NCBI GenBank assembly: GCA_033085395.1
Contig: JANQBS010000136.1
Coordinates: 44,573 to 108,572, forward strand
Source: Xanthoparmelia taractica
Lineage: Eukaryota > Ascomycota > Lecanoromycetes > Lecanorales > Parmeliaceae
DNA: 64,000 nucleotides
Direction of reading: 5' to 3'
Under the pieces are notes generated by a model. It was not told the origin of the DNA, ran no database searches, and worked only from the letters and a program-made list of their open reading frames with translations. The position numbers were made by a program, and so were the translations under genes. Positions 36,101 through 46,180 of this stretch are shown here, piece by piece; positions within the stretch are counted from its first letter, which is position 1, and the number at the start of each line of letters is the position of its first letter.

Positions 36101-37467
36101 GAGTGTTCGCGTTTCCCAATCTTGACACCTCGCATCCATGAAATTGGATCCATCTCTTTCGAAGCTCCACTTCTTTGCCCAACCGCTGGGCTGGCGAAGT
36201 CTCCATTTCCATATCCTCCAATGAACGGGACAGGGGTTCTGCTCATGCCAATGGTAGGTGCAGATCGCATTCCGAGCGCTCCAGCACTACTGAAAGGACC
36301 ATCACCTCCCAGAGCATTTTCTTCAGTCCTCGATGGATCTTCCCGGAAAGTCTTGTAGGCCGCATTCTTTCGGGTGATGTTCATCCTTCGTTGTACCTGC
36401 ATACCTTTCTTATAGCCGACGTTGCCCAGAATTTCCTCATCCACCTTTTGCAAGCGCAATACACGATCAGTACCCCAGGAAACAAGCTGAAACTCTCGGT
36501 CGTCCATGTTCTCCGTGACGTTGCCCCTGGGTCTCCACAGGAATTCCTTGACTTGATCATCATGACCATCGAAACTATGTACTGCGGTTGCTGTATGCTC
36601 ATTATGTTCGACCACATCAGTACGGCGATCATAGAGATGGAGATCATGATCTCCCCGCTGCGGCATTGCTAGAAGACCGAAACCGAACGGAGTATGTCGT
36701 GCTCTCCACACTGGAAATGGTGTGTGTAATACACGATCTGGCTCATCTCTGTCCTTCGTATAGTTCCAGAACTTGATGGTCTTATCTAACGAGCAGGTCA
36801 CTAGATTACTGGTCTCCGTTCTGCTCCAATCTACTCCGTAAATTTTCGTAGCATGGGCTTCAATTGACCGTAATGGATAGGCGCCTTTTCGATCATCCCA
36901 GACGCGAAGAAACTTGTCATGGGAAGAAGCCAGAATGTGAGAATTCTGCCGATTCCATTTTACTTGGGTTGCACCAGCAAACCAATCGCAAAATGTCAGT
37001 GCCGGCCTGGACGGATGGCGAAGGTCCCAGCAGTGGACAAAGCTGTCAACAGCACAGGTTGCAAGAATGTCAGGATAGTGAGCGGAGAAGTTGATGTCTG
37101 TGATAGCACGGGAGTGTCCGTGTAAGACGTGCTCTACCGAAGATTGGGCATGGGCCAAAGCCAGATTCCATACAAGGGCTTTCTGATTCGACGTACTGAC
37201 TACCCAGAAATCCCGGGCTGCGAACGGAGACCACTGGACATCGGCCACTTCCCACGGTGTGTGATGGGCGAGGTCTCGAGGGGGAGACCAAGGCGAGTCG
37301 AGGTCGATAATGTGTAGACCCTGGCGCGAGGCCAGAACCACGTCTCTACCGCATGGTGAGATGGAAGCGGAACCAACGGGCTTATCCAAGCGGAACGAGC
37401 CATCTTGAACGAACGTTGGTCTGTCAGATGCTGGTGCTAAAGCCTTTGAATCCAGGATTTCTGTCAT
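33127..37467 (-). CDS. MTC5: WD40-RWD-RING protein, MTC5/SEA3 (WDR59 orthologue)
   Basis: Three minus-strand exons, 37467-35962, 35902-34635 and 34585-33127, give about 1410 residues. The protein is the fungal counterpart of WDR59, a subunit of the SEA complex (the GATOR2-like SEACAT part) on the vacuole that regulates TORC1 in response to amino acids. Seen in order: a WD40 propeller at about residues 25-370 with repeats such as VLHGHSRAITDINFSAHYPD, HCWDLRHPSRP and LRVWDDRKG; an RWD domain beginning at RRRIQVSLSGPWGPERSFTY (about residue 505); a long Ser-rich linker; and a C-terminal cysteine cluster CPSCSTLLL...CLLCNTSIRG...CPSCGHVLH...CGCIC forming the RING-like zinc site. Both splice junctions restore conserved stretches (KFEEINMQRR and DSLFRHFEQLADVQM). 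The gene ends at a TGA (33,127-33,129) that overlaps a strong donor-like GTAAGT. It is divergent from UBC13. Confidence 0.9.
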
Positions 37468-38161
37468 AGTGGTATCACCTTTTCCATGTAGGGCAGGGTA
37501 AGTTCATGGAGTCTGATGTAGTTTAGACCAAGGTCCGGAAGCCGGTCTTCCAGACATTGAGACTTTTAGAGCTAGGAGCATAGCATCTCCGAAATCAGTA
37601 ATAAACACGATGCACTATTTTTCAGGCAAAGGAGAGGGATATGTTCCCAGTCGCAGGGGAAGAACATGCTGACGCAATGCAAAGACTTCCTCCAAAAGCC
37701 CAATGTACCGATTTTTGCAAAAGCACTTCAGGGAACAGAACATTTCCTCTCCATCGACCTCCAGGAATGGGTCACCGTTCTCAATGTTGTCGATGATTGA
37801 GTGACTAAGCGCAATTGAAAAGCGAGATGCCCGCTAACCCTATTCATCTTAGCGGGCTGGAACATGACGCCAAGGGAACATCTTGTGAGACAGCCTCACC
37901 GGCGATCCATCGACCGGTGCACTCACAACTCTTTGCTTGTGGTATTGTTTTACAGCTGATAGTACCTTTCGAGAAGGGCCCATGGCCATCGACCCTGTCT
38001 CCAGCTTCCTTCTCGAATAGGATCTGTGAATCGTTCCTCTACTCCCTTCATACTCTACCCAGCCGTCATAGATCCCCAAGCCAATAGCTGCAGCTTTAGT
38101 CAGAATAACCACTAAGCTCCTGCTGCACGATAAGCGGTTTAAGCAGGCCTTTATAGCCACC
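37468..38161. promoter_or_regulatory. Divergent promoter region of MTC5 and UBC13
   Basis: The 694-bp gap lies between two start codons facing away from each other, so it must hold both promoters and leaders. No open frame with family features and no specific factor site that I can name with confidence. Confidence 0.5.
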
Positions 38162-38784
38162 ATGGCTGCTCTACCAAAGCGAATAATCAAGGAGACGGAG
38201 CGCCTTATGGCAGAACCGTATGTCTTCCATGCTCTCACCCAGTCAGCTTAGGCATATGGCCCGGCTGACCCTGGTGATCGCTAGTGTACCTGGCATCAGC
38301 GCTGTGCCCCACGAAGACAACCTGAGATACTTCGACGTGAAGATCCACGGCCCCTCTCAGTCACCATATGAAGGTCAGTCTGAGCATACATTGGGCCGGC
38401 AAATCAAGGCAGTGGCTTACGGTTCTTAGCCGGCATCTTCAAACTTGAGCTCTTCTTACCAGACGACTATCCTATGACTCCTCCCAAGATTAGATTTCTG
38501 ACCAAAATATATCACCCAAATATCGACAAGCTGGGCCGCATCTGTTTGGATGTTTTGAAGAGTACGCTGCGAGTCTGCTCAGCCATCGGCCATGGCTAAC
38601 AGGAACAGGCAATTGGTCCCCAGCCCTCCAGATCCGCACAATCCTCCTCTCCATACAAGCGTTGCTTGGTGCACCAAATCCAGATGACCCCTTGGCGAAT
38701 GACGTGGCACAACGATGGAAGGAGGATGAGCCTGCGGCCATACAAACGGCAAGGGAATGGACTCGGCAATATGCAAAAGCTTGA
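38162..38784 (+). CDS. UBC13: Ubiquitin-conjugating enzyme E2, Ubc13 type
   Basis: Four exons, 38162-38217, 38285-38373, 38430-38561 and 38609-38784, encode 150 residues, the usual Ubc13 length. Seen: the N-terminal helix LPKRIIKETERLMAEP, VPGISAVPHEDNLRYFDV, the FLPDDYPMTPPKIRFLTKIYHPN strand region with the HPN motif, and the catalytic Cys in NIDKLGRICLDVLK, followed by NWSPALQIRTILLSIQALLGAPNPDDPL. Absence of insertions near the active site and the PNPDDPLANDVA stretch distinguish it from Ubc1/4/5. Ubc13 pairs with the Ubc-variant Mms2 to build Lys63-linked chains, notably on PCNA in error-free post-replication repair. All introns are short (48-67 nt). Assignment is by family pattern recognised from the sequence. 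Confidence 0.95.
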
Positions 38785-39271
38785 GGGAAATGTTTCTTTC
38801 TATAGACAATAAGATGGCGTGATGGATGGATATGGGGATATGGCATTTAAGAGCTCTATTGTACAGCTTCACTTCTTTAACGAGTATCTAACGAGGGATG
38901 CGCTGTGGTACATGGGATCATGCATGATATTTGCTGAAGTGCCAATACAAGCGCCATCTTTCACTCAAGATGACTTCAATGTGCTTTGATCTCCCCATTT
39001 TTGTCTGTTGGCGTGAATTCTTCCACCGTCTTTTTGAGTTTTATCACCTTGATCGTTTGTATTGATATGCTAAAGGGGTTTTGGTGGCATAGCATCTTCA
39101 TATCCATAAACATTGCCTCCGTCATGAAAACTAATATAATGGATGCCCTTCGGCAAATTTATCCACGATCATTGTCAACTGAGCTTTTAACCAAAACAAA
39201 CATAACCAATGCAACCCACCTAAGATGCCATATAACCCGTCAATGTTCGCATAACTGGACGAACCATAAGT
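38785..39271. other. Intergenic region
   Basis: Just under 0.5 kb between two plus-strand genes, with AT-rich sequence at 39,040-39,200. It should contain the UBC13 3' end and the promoter of the cysteine-rich gene. Nothing else is seen. Confidence 0.4.
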
Positions 39272-40359
39272 ATGGCCCCCGCAGGCACGCACTATTTGGG
39301 TCACCACAAGGTGATCAAAGCGATCGAAAAGTCCTCACTCCAAGCGACATTTGGTCCAGAAATCACATCCACCAAAAACCTCTTGCCTCCTAAGAAGCCT
39401 AAGAAATCCAAGACTTTCTTCGGCGATACCGTCAAAGCAAAGGGTGAGAGCCCGATCAAACCCGTCGAAGAGCACGCGCAGACCAAAAGGGTCGGTTCCA
39501 TCTTGTCCGTTGAGGGTGAGAGCCCGATCAATCGCGTCAAAGAGCACGCGCAGACCAAACGGGTCCGTTTCATCTTGCCCATTGATCAGACCAAGGAGGC
39601 TGGCAATATTTCTTCTAACCTCACCCCAAATGATGGTCGTAAACATGCCGATTTGACCAATCAGCGTGGCAATATCCCTTCAGAATGGTTCACAGATGGC
39701 CGTAGTATACCCGCAATTTGGACACATGAGAATGCTGTGGCGTCCATTCTGCAGAGCAACTTCCTTGGACAGGTACCCCCGGATGTTTGGGGCCGGAACG
39801 TAAGCTACCATGCATATATGCCTTTGTCCGTGAGGGTTACTAATATTTCCACTGGGGTTAGGTTGAAGAACTTCGCCAATGGACCGGCACGCAAAGAGTC
39901 TATCGCGATATTCACGACTTATCTTACTCAAATCACAAGCATCCAAACCACAACCGTTTTTGGAACTCAAAAAACCTTTTCTGCATTGGCTGTACCAAGG
40001 AAACTATGAAGAAATGCCAAATTTGCGGAGGATACTGCTGTCTCTGGTCTAGATGCAGAGATGTAGCCGACACACCTCAAGCTGGCATCTTGCCACAGGA
40101 ACGAGTCAAAGCATCTCAGTGGCTGAAGAAAATTGCCAGCCTCATGTCCTACGGTATCGATGAACCCACATTCTTGGCTTGCTATCGGTGCAGGAGAGTT
40201 CTATGTCCCAAGTGCACCAGTATTTGTGAGATATGCGATGCGCTCTCTTGTCGCGCCTGTTGCAGTCGCTGCCCTATCTGCCAGGTCCCGAAATGTGTCC
40301 GTTGCAAACCCAATCGGCAGGAAGGATGCTCATACCACAAAGGTCCTCCAATGATTTGA
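39272..40359 (+). CDS. Cysteine-rich zinc-binding protein with internal 24-residue duplication, function unknown
   Basis: Two exons, 39272-39799 and 39862-40359, give about 341 residues. The intron has a GTAAGC donor, a perfect TACTAAT branch site and a TTAG acceptor; without it the protein would stop at 40,009, before the cysteine domain. The N-terminal half is Lys/Pro-rich (PPKKPKKSKTFFGD) and contains two adjacent copies of a 24-residue unit (GESPIKPVEEHAQTKRV and GESPINRVKEHAQTKRV). The C-terminal half has about 20 cysteines in CxxC pairs: FCIGC, CQICGGYC, CYRCRRVLCPKC, CEICDALSCRACC, CPICQVPKCVRC. The spacing suggests several bound zinc ions, RING- or B-box-like, but I cannot assign a named fold or role. 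The first ATG of the frame is taken as start. It sits between UBC13 and RPL24. Confidence 0.65.
39443..39586 (+). repeat. In-frame 72-bp tandem duplication inside the cysteine-rich gene
   Basis: Units at 39,443-39,514 and 39,515-39,586 are closely similar at the nucleotide level (both begin GGTGAGAGCCCGATCAA and share AGAGCACGCGCAGACCAAA). The period of 72 is a multiple of three, so the reading frame is kept and one 24-residue unit is added. Confidence 0.9.
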
Positions 40360-41030
40360 AGGGGGAATTGCTATCGATGTCGTTGGTTGAAGGATGGAAT
40401 CATACCAATGGTGTGTTTCCACATCTCCGAAATCATCCGAGTGATATTAGGATGGTGGATTGAATAGATGAATGAGGATCAGGTGGCTGTTGGGCAAGAC
40501 GGAAGAGTCATTTTTATGTCATCAATAATCTCATGGTGTTGCTGTATAATGTCGACATCAAGTCGACTCATCTGAGTGACGTTTCCGGATTCAGCACGAA
40601 TTAGATAGTCAATGCAAAGAGTCTCGACGCGACCAATGATCTTAAACTTCTGAGGAAAAAGTTTGCAGGGTTCCCAATGACACAGCATTCGCCATTCGGT
40701 GGATCAGATTTCCCAAGGTTTGTCCAACATCCACTTCTGTGATATAGAGCAAGATGGTTTCTCTGAGCAGCCTGCCTCAGCCACACATCTCTCGACCTAC
40801 AGCCCTCCAATATCTGTATTTGCTAAGGCAACTTCCCGTCCAACGTTATCATCCGTAGGCCTGGATAAAGCATAGGAAGAATGCCACGCGGAGAAGTCTT
40901 ACCCTCGCCTCGCTTCCTTTCAGCCCTACAATCACGTGACCCACACTAGCCGCCGTAATCGCCAACACCATCGAAAAGTCCACAACATCCCTCTCTCCAA
41001 CATACAGGCTACGCATCATCGACCGCCGTC
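40360..41030. promoter_or_regulatory. Intergenic region and RPL24 promoter
   Basis: The 0.67 kb contains the 3' end of the cysteine-rich gene and the RPL24 promoter and leader. A CACGTG palindrome lies about 95 bp before the RPL24 start, and the leader just before 41,031 is rich in short pyrimidine runs. Short frames here have no family features. Confidence 0.45.
40932..40939. promoter_or_regulatory. TCACGTGA palindrome upstream of RPL24
   Basis: A perfect 8-bp palindrome with the CACGTG core bound by bHLH regulators such as Cbf1. Sites of the CACGTGAC form are known in promoters of ribosomal-protein genes of some filamentous fungi, so a role in RPL24 expression is reasonable but inferred from position only. 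Confidence 0.4.
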
Positions 41031-41874
41031 ATGCGTACCTACGACGACACTTTCAGCGGGCAGAAGATCTACCCCGGCAAGGTATGCCTCCGTTCCATTC
41101 CATTTCCTCCGCTTCCCCCCAGGCTCCGCTGCCTCCACACCCTCCGAGCAGCAGCAGCAGGACCTCGCATCTACATACCTTATCCTAGCAGACCATGGGG
41201 GAACAGTTAGCTGACCCATGGGTGTGATCTAGGGTAAGCTCTACGTCCGCGGTGACAGCAAAATCTTTCGCTTTCAGAACGGCAAAACCGAGTCTCTTTT
41301 CCTGCAGCGCAAGAACCCTCGTCGCATTGCGTGGACCGTGTTGTTTCGGAGGCAGCATAAGAAGGGTATCACAGAGGTGAGCTCTAATTTGTTTGTTCTC
41401 AAACAGGGGAGATTGCCCGGGGTGGGATATGCCGAGTGATGCTGGTCACACCAGAGGCGTCTCAAGCAGGGTTTCCCACTATGGCTGCCCAGTCTCTCAT
41501 TCATTCTCCACCTGTCCCTCTCGTTCTTTGTCCTTGTTGCTACCTTCCCCCACGTTCACCCTGCTAACCATCCTACCTACCTATAGGAAACCTCCAAAAA
41601 GCGCACCCGCCGCACCGTAAAGCAACAACGAGGCATCGTCGGCGCTCCCCTCGAGCTCATCAAAGACCGCCGCTCGCAGCGCCCCGAGGCCCGCGAAGCA
41701 GCACGTAAGGAGGCCATTGCGAAGGGCAAGGAGAAGAAGGCGACGGCCGAGAGCAAGAAGAAAGCCGAGAAGGCGAAGAGCGCGGCTGGAGCGGCGAGGG
41801 GGCAGCCGGGCAGGATTCAGAGCAAAATGGGGTCCAAGGGTGTGCCGAATAAGGCGTCCGGAAAGACTCGTTGA
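41031..41874 (+). CDS. RPL24: 60S ribosomal protein L24 (eL24)
   Basis: Three exons, 41031-41081, 41233-41376 and 41587-41874, encode 160 residues, normal for eL24. The short first exon ends with SGQKIYPGK; exon 2 continues GKLYVRGDSKIFRFQNGKTE and LFLQRKNPRRIAWTVLFRR; exon 3 begins ETSKKRTRRTVKQQRG, then IVGAPLELIKDRRSQRPEAR and a long Lys/Ala/Glu-rich tail. eL24 is a late-assembling large-subunit protein that helps bridge the two subunits. The usual N-terminal zinc-finger cysteines of yeast-type relatives are replaced here (TYDDTFSG), as in other eukaryotic eL24 proteins. The two introns (151 and 210 nt) are longer than the window average, a common trait of ribosomal-protein genes; I looked for a box C/D snoRNA in intron 2 and did not find a complete one. 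Confidence 0.95.
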
Positions 41875-44142
41875 GATAGTGGTGGGTTGTGAGGAGGGGA
41901 GAGGAATTTAGCGTGCTTTACGATTGAGGTTATCATCAGGAAAGCTGTCATTAATAACAGCTGGTGCTAGGTTCATGAAATCAAGCATATTGCATCAATG
42001 GAACAGATCAATGCACAATGGGTGGTAGCCTCACTTGTGTTCTAAGGTCTCGGGTTCCTTTGCTGTTGGGTTACAGTCTACAAGCGCTTATCCCTCAAAA
42101 ACTCGAACGGGAGGATGCGTTGTTTATGCAGTGTTAAGTCAGATCAAGTATAGATGGCCACTGTGACGTCCAAAGGATCAGTCTCCGACCCAGCGCCGCA
42201 TCTGTCCGCACAAACCACTCTTTAATCCCATCATATCGCAATCTCGACATCTCGGCATCACCGGCGAAATAACCCGTCAATACACAGACGTGACTGGGTC
42301 TACATCGATACCGACAACAGACAACTTATGCGTCGTCCTGCCTGCAGATTTCTAATACCTATAACCATCTTCAAGTCCAGACATATGCCCAAAACACTAG
42401 GCCCCCAGCTCAAGAACCTAATCACCACCTTTCTACTCACGCTGTCGCTCCAGTATGTAATAACCGTCCTCGTTCGCGGCGCTTGCTGCGAATTCCAGCA
42501 ACCTAGTTACGCTGCCTGCATTCGAAAAGGGACATTAGTGATTCTGACTTCACCTTTCTTTTGGATCCAAGGAAAGTATGAATGCGCATTGATTAATTTA
42601 TATACCAGTAATCTCACCGTCAACGCATCCAGTAAAGGGACATACCACGTCCGAGGTACAGACATCAACCTCGTTCTCGACCTCAACCCTAACAAGAAGA
42701 CCCACTCGTTGGACACATTCCTGACCCTCCTAACTGAGCACATATATACTGACAACCGTCTTCCTCAGACATGGTGATCACGAGCTCTTGCCTGGCTATG
42801 ATCCCTTTTACAGCACCAACATACAAGACGATCATGGAAAAGTCACTCGCTTACGGTCATTAGCAAACCACGTCTCAGATTGCTGGATGTGGGTTGTAAG
42901 TATTTTAAAGGTGAGTGACAAAGTAGTATATTCCGTATTTGAAATCGATCCTGTGCATCCTCCAAACTTATATCGACCGTGTGGAGTTCCAAACTTAGAG
43001 ACAGAGCGTGGGACTCTTAGAATGGAGATTTCGACTATGCTTTGTGATGGTCCACTGTATTAGAAGTTGCTGAAGTGCGTAGGATTCCATTGGGGCATTC
43101 AACACTGCTAAGTATCCGAGCTGTGACTATTCTTGATCACATGGCATGCACATACGATGGCGCTTTCGAATGCATACTGGTGAAGACGAGGTAAGGAAAA
43201 CACCTAGCATTTCAGGAGTCATCTGAACTAATTTTGGATCCCCAATATTGCATAGGCTCCGGGACGAAGCGCGAGAACGGTTGCTGGGCTTGTGGCGAGC
43301 CTAATGGCATGACAGTCGATGCAGGATTGGGCAGCGTAAATGGAAGGTGAGGAAATTCAGGCAAGACATCATAGGCATCGTCGCTATTGATAGATCACTC
43401 GAAGTAAGAAGGAGCTCGAACAACGTTCATCGGTAATATTAAAGAATGCTTTAGGCCAACGATTCTATCATTGAGAGCCACCACTGGGCGGCAGAGTGGC
43501 AATGGATCACCTGCCAGGAAACTCGTCCATACGAGGTAGTATGTATGATCAGTGGCAGGTGGCATTATGACCGCTCAGGACTGACCGAACTTCCACTGCG
43601 GGCCGGTTTCTCTTTCAAAAAAGGCTTTGCTAGGTGCGCACGAGGAAGGTATACCTTGAACGCGGAAACTATGCTGAATCCGCCTACTGGAGAAAACTGT
43701 GTTCACATAGCTTTGAATGTTCCTCCAAATATGTATAATGTTTTGTCCGTGAAGGATGGCTGTGAGAATTTGAGCTTGCGGCCTCTTAGAAGGTACATGT
43801 TGCAACGGGAAGTCATTAGTAGCGCTACTGCTCAAGACCGACATCGAGTTGACCTTGATGAGTATTTAGAGACAGCGGAAAGTCCAATAAAAGAAAATAT
43901 TCGCCAACAACGTCGTAATTAAATCTGGGTGGTCGTTCTCATCTTAACGTGCTCTGTTAATCTGGCTACTTCACGAAGCCTTGCATCATGTATGGATATC
44001 AATGTATGTAGGCACTAGCAAATCAGTGACGGCTATTGAAGCGGGTCTTTTATCAGATCTATCAGAGTCAGGGATACGCGCCGCCGGATGGTGTGCCAGT
44101 GAGATGGCTATGCTGCAGAACTGGCCCTCTGTGATCACGATG
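41875..44142. other. Accessory region without recognised genes
   Basis: Three plus-strand frames are longer than expected by chance. One is at 42,328-42,777, with a hydrophobic stretch LITTFLLTLSLQYVITVLV and cysteines. The others are at 42,788-43,063 and 43,545-43,922 (KKGFARCARGRYTLNAETML, ENCVHIALNVPPNMYNVLSV). None matches a family I know, none shows a clear start context, and the surroundings are rich in decayed genes. They may be remnants of a HET-type or lineage-specific gene, but I cannot support a gene model. Confidence 0.3.
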
Positions 44143-44439
44143 CTTTTAAACCTCAGCCAATGCTAAGTTTAGCGCGTGTATAATACGCTTAGTACGATTA
44201 GATATACACAAAGGAAATCCTATATTTTCGATTTCGTCACGCTGGAGTTTGAGAATTAGATGAGTATTTAAGATAAAGAATATTATCTCTATTTGTCTAT
44301 ACTATAATGTATAAGAAAGTTATGATAAATTGTTAAATCTAGCCTCGTAAAAGACTTGAAGAACTAATCTACGGGTAAGAAGGGAAATAACTTATGGTTA
44401 CGTTCGTATTTACACTTAGCATTGGCTGAGGTTTAAAAG
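44143..44439. mobile_element. Miniature inverted-repeat transposable element (MITE), full-length copy
   Basis: The two ends are inverted copies of one 26-base terminus: it starts CTTTTAAACCTCAGCCAATG and continues CTAAGT. The interior is AT-rich and non-coding; total length is 297 bp. A second, truncated copy is at 24,154-24,309. Flanks carry TGATCACG on the left and TGATCGGC on the right (a few bases outside the termini), possibly a degraded 8-bp target duplication as for hAT elements. The exact outer boundary is uncertain because the right copy and the 24-kb copy share GTAC before the terminus while the left end here does not. Mobility would depend on a transposase elsewhere in the genome. 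Confidence 0.8.
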
Positions 44440-44639
44440 GTACCTGTGATCGGCAGATGTTTCGCGAGTACGCTGCGTCGAAGATAAAGGCTCGAGAACC
44501 ATGTAAGCTGCACGGATATTATTATATGCAACGCCACACGCATCGGCAACAGCATCTATACAATGCGGCACACCGTGACTAATTGTCAGTGCGCACATCT
44601 TAGGGTCGATCCGTAGAAAGTGGGCTCAGTCTTGAAGCA

Positions 44640-45238
44640 GGAACTACCTCGTATCTCGATAAAACCTTTCTGTCAATCTCAGACCTCCAAATCGTCGACT
44701 CTGGACCGTATCTCGCAATATCAAATATATGGGCCTAATGGTCCTGGGAATGCCCATTCTAATTGCCTGCCCCTGCGCCAATTATAGTACGGAGACTTCA
44801 TCAACACGTGTGAGAGCTGTCCAAAATCACAGACAACGCATACGGACGCACTGCCATTGCGATATGAACTGATACCCTCGCCATCCCTCTGGCCAGCGAG
44901 ACCGGAAAGCCGGCGCTAAAGCTTTTTCCCAGGACATGCGCCGAGTCAACCTACTGTCTTGTCATTTATGAAGAAGCTCCGCGAGTTTATGTTATGTCTG
45001 CGGCTTGCTGTGTCTATTGGGGTCCGACGACCGTGGACGTTGCAGAGAGGTATTGTCGCCTGGGATAATTCGTACCTTCGTTTCAAGGGAGGACCCGCAC
45101 GCTTCGGTGCATTTCGTGGTCGAAATCAAGAGTGCTCCATGCTGCCCTTGCGGCTGGGATACATCGAAGAAGCGAAGACGTACCCTGCCATGTGTAGAAG
45201 ATGTCAGGCCTGCACAAGGGCGACCTCACTGAGAAGTT
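44640..45238 (+). pseudogene. HET-domain protein remnant
   Basis: Plus-strand sequence in shifting frames follows the order of the HET (heterokaryon incompatibility) domain. DSGPYLAISNIW resembles the first block (xYVAISHVW). NGPGNAHSNCLPLRQL, in the next frame, matches the segment that follows it. TDTLAIPLASETGKPALKLF in a third position corresponds to the block WIDTLCIP. Stops separate the pieces, and at least one frameshift lies at about 44,733. Downstream protein-like sequence (VYVMSAACCVYWGPTTVDVA, then ITAGFDIHVCFEA up to about 45,446) may be the rest. HET-domain proteins trigger cell death in fungal non-self recognition; this copy cannot make one. It starts about 200 bp past the MITE. 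Confidence 0.5.
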
Positions 45239-45639
45239 GACCGAAGCATGCGAATACAGTACCACGAGCCGAATATGGGACGGATCAGACATTCTACCCG
45301 GCATTACTGCCGGCTTTGATATTCACGTTTGTTTTGAAGCATCAAGAACATGTGGAGAATTTGAGAGAGAATCCTCCTCGCATGTATGGGATCTAGGTAC
45401 CCAACCGAATCATTTTTCTTTTCAAAGGGCTAATGATATCATATAAGTCTTTACACTTTTCTCCTAACTGGGCACCTTTGGCAGCGAGTGCACGCCGCAG
45501 TGCCCCATCCTAGCTAACCACTTCAAACCCTCGACCATTCACAAAAAATGAGGCGGCTGTATTATCTCACACATTTGTTGAACGGAAAGCCTACTTCAAG
45601 GTACCTCAACCACACAGCTATCAATGCCATCTCAATCCC

Positions 45640-46180
45640 TCCCTCCCTCCCTCTCCCTTTTCCCCCTACCCAACCCCTCCCCCCCATTCACCCCTATCCA
45701 ACCCTTCCCACCCATCCTTCCCACCCATCCTTCCCACCCATCCCTTCCTTCCAATTCCCAACCCCAACAAACCCATCCATCCATCATCCATCATCCATCC
45801 AAACAAAAACCATCAATACCGATACCCATACCCATACCCATACCCATATCCCCCAAAGGAAAACCTTACACATCTGGAAACCCAAACCGACCTAACCTAA
45901 CCTAAACTAACCTAACCTACATATCAATGAAAAGGGGGCAATATATCTATATATACGCTCTATTGGTGGCATATATATATATATATATACAATCTATCGT
46001 ACTCCCATCGCTCGCGAGCTCAGGGGAGGTACAGATACGCTATGATGATGATGATGATGAAGATTACCTATCTGCCTATGTCGGGAACGAGCACGAGAAC
46101 GAGAATGAGAATGAGGAGGTAAGAGGTAAGAGGTAAGAGGTAAGAGGTAAGAGGTAAGAGGGGTGTGTGTGTATATATAG
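45640..46180. repeat. Cluster of simple-sequence repeats
   Basis: Seen directly: pyrimidine-rich CCTCCC/CCCATCC repeats (45,640-45,760), (ATCC)n near 45,774-45,800, (TACCCA)n near 45,822-45,850, (CCTAA)n near 45,889-45,920, (TA)n near 45,970-45,990, (GAT)n at 46,040-46,058, GAGAAC/GAGAAT repeats near 46,090-46,115, and a seven-base GAGGTAA array of about six units at 46,116-46,160. Frames across it are artefacts. Confidence 0.85.

Noticed and set aside
41377..41586. snoRNA in RPL24 intron 2
   Set aside because: A GTGATGC stretch resembles a C box but no D box (CTGA) or terminal stem was found.
45889..45920. Telomere-like CCTAA repeats
   Set aside because: The unit is a five-base CCTAA with variants, not the CCCTAA fungal telomere repeat, and it lies inside a simple-repeat cluster far from any end.
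45822..46160. CRISPR-like arrays of short repeats
   Set aside because: The units are simple sequence repeats without spacers, and CRISPR is not expected in a fungal nuclear genome.
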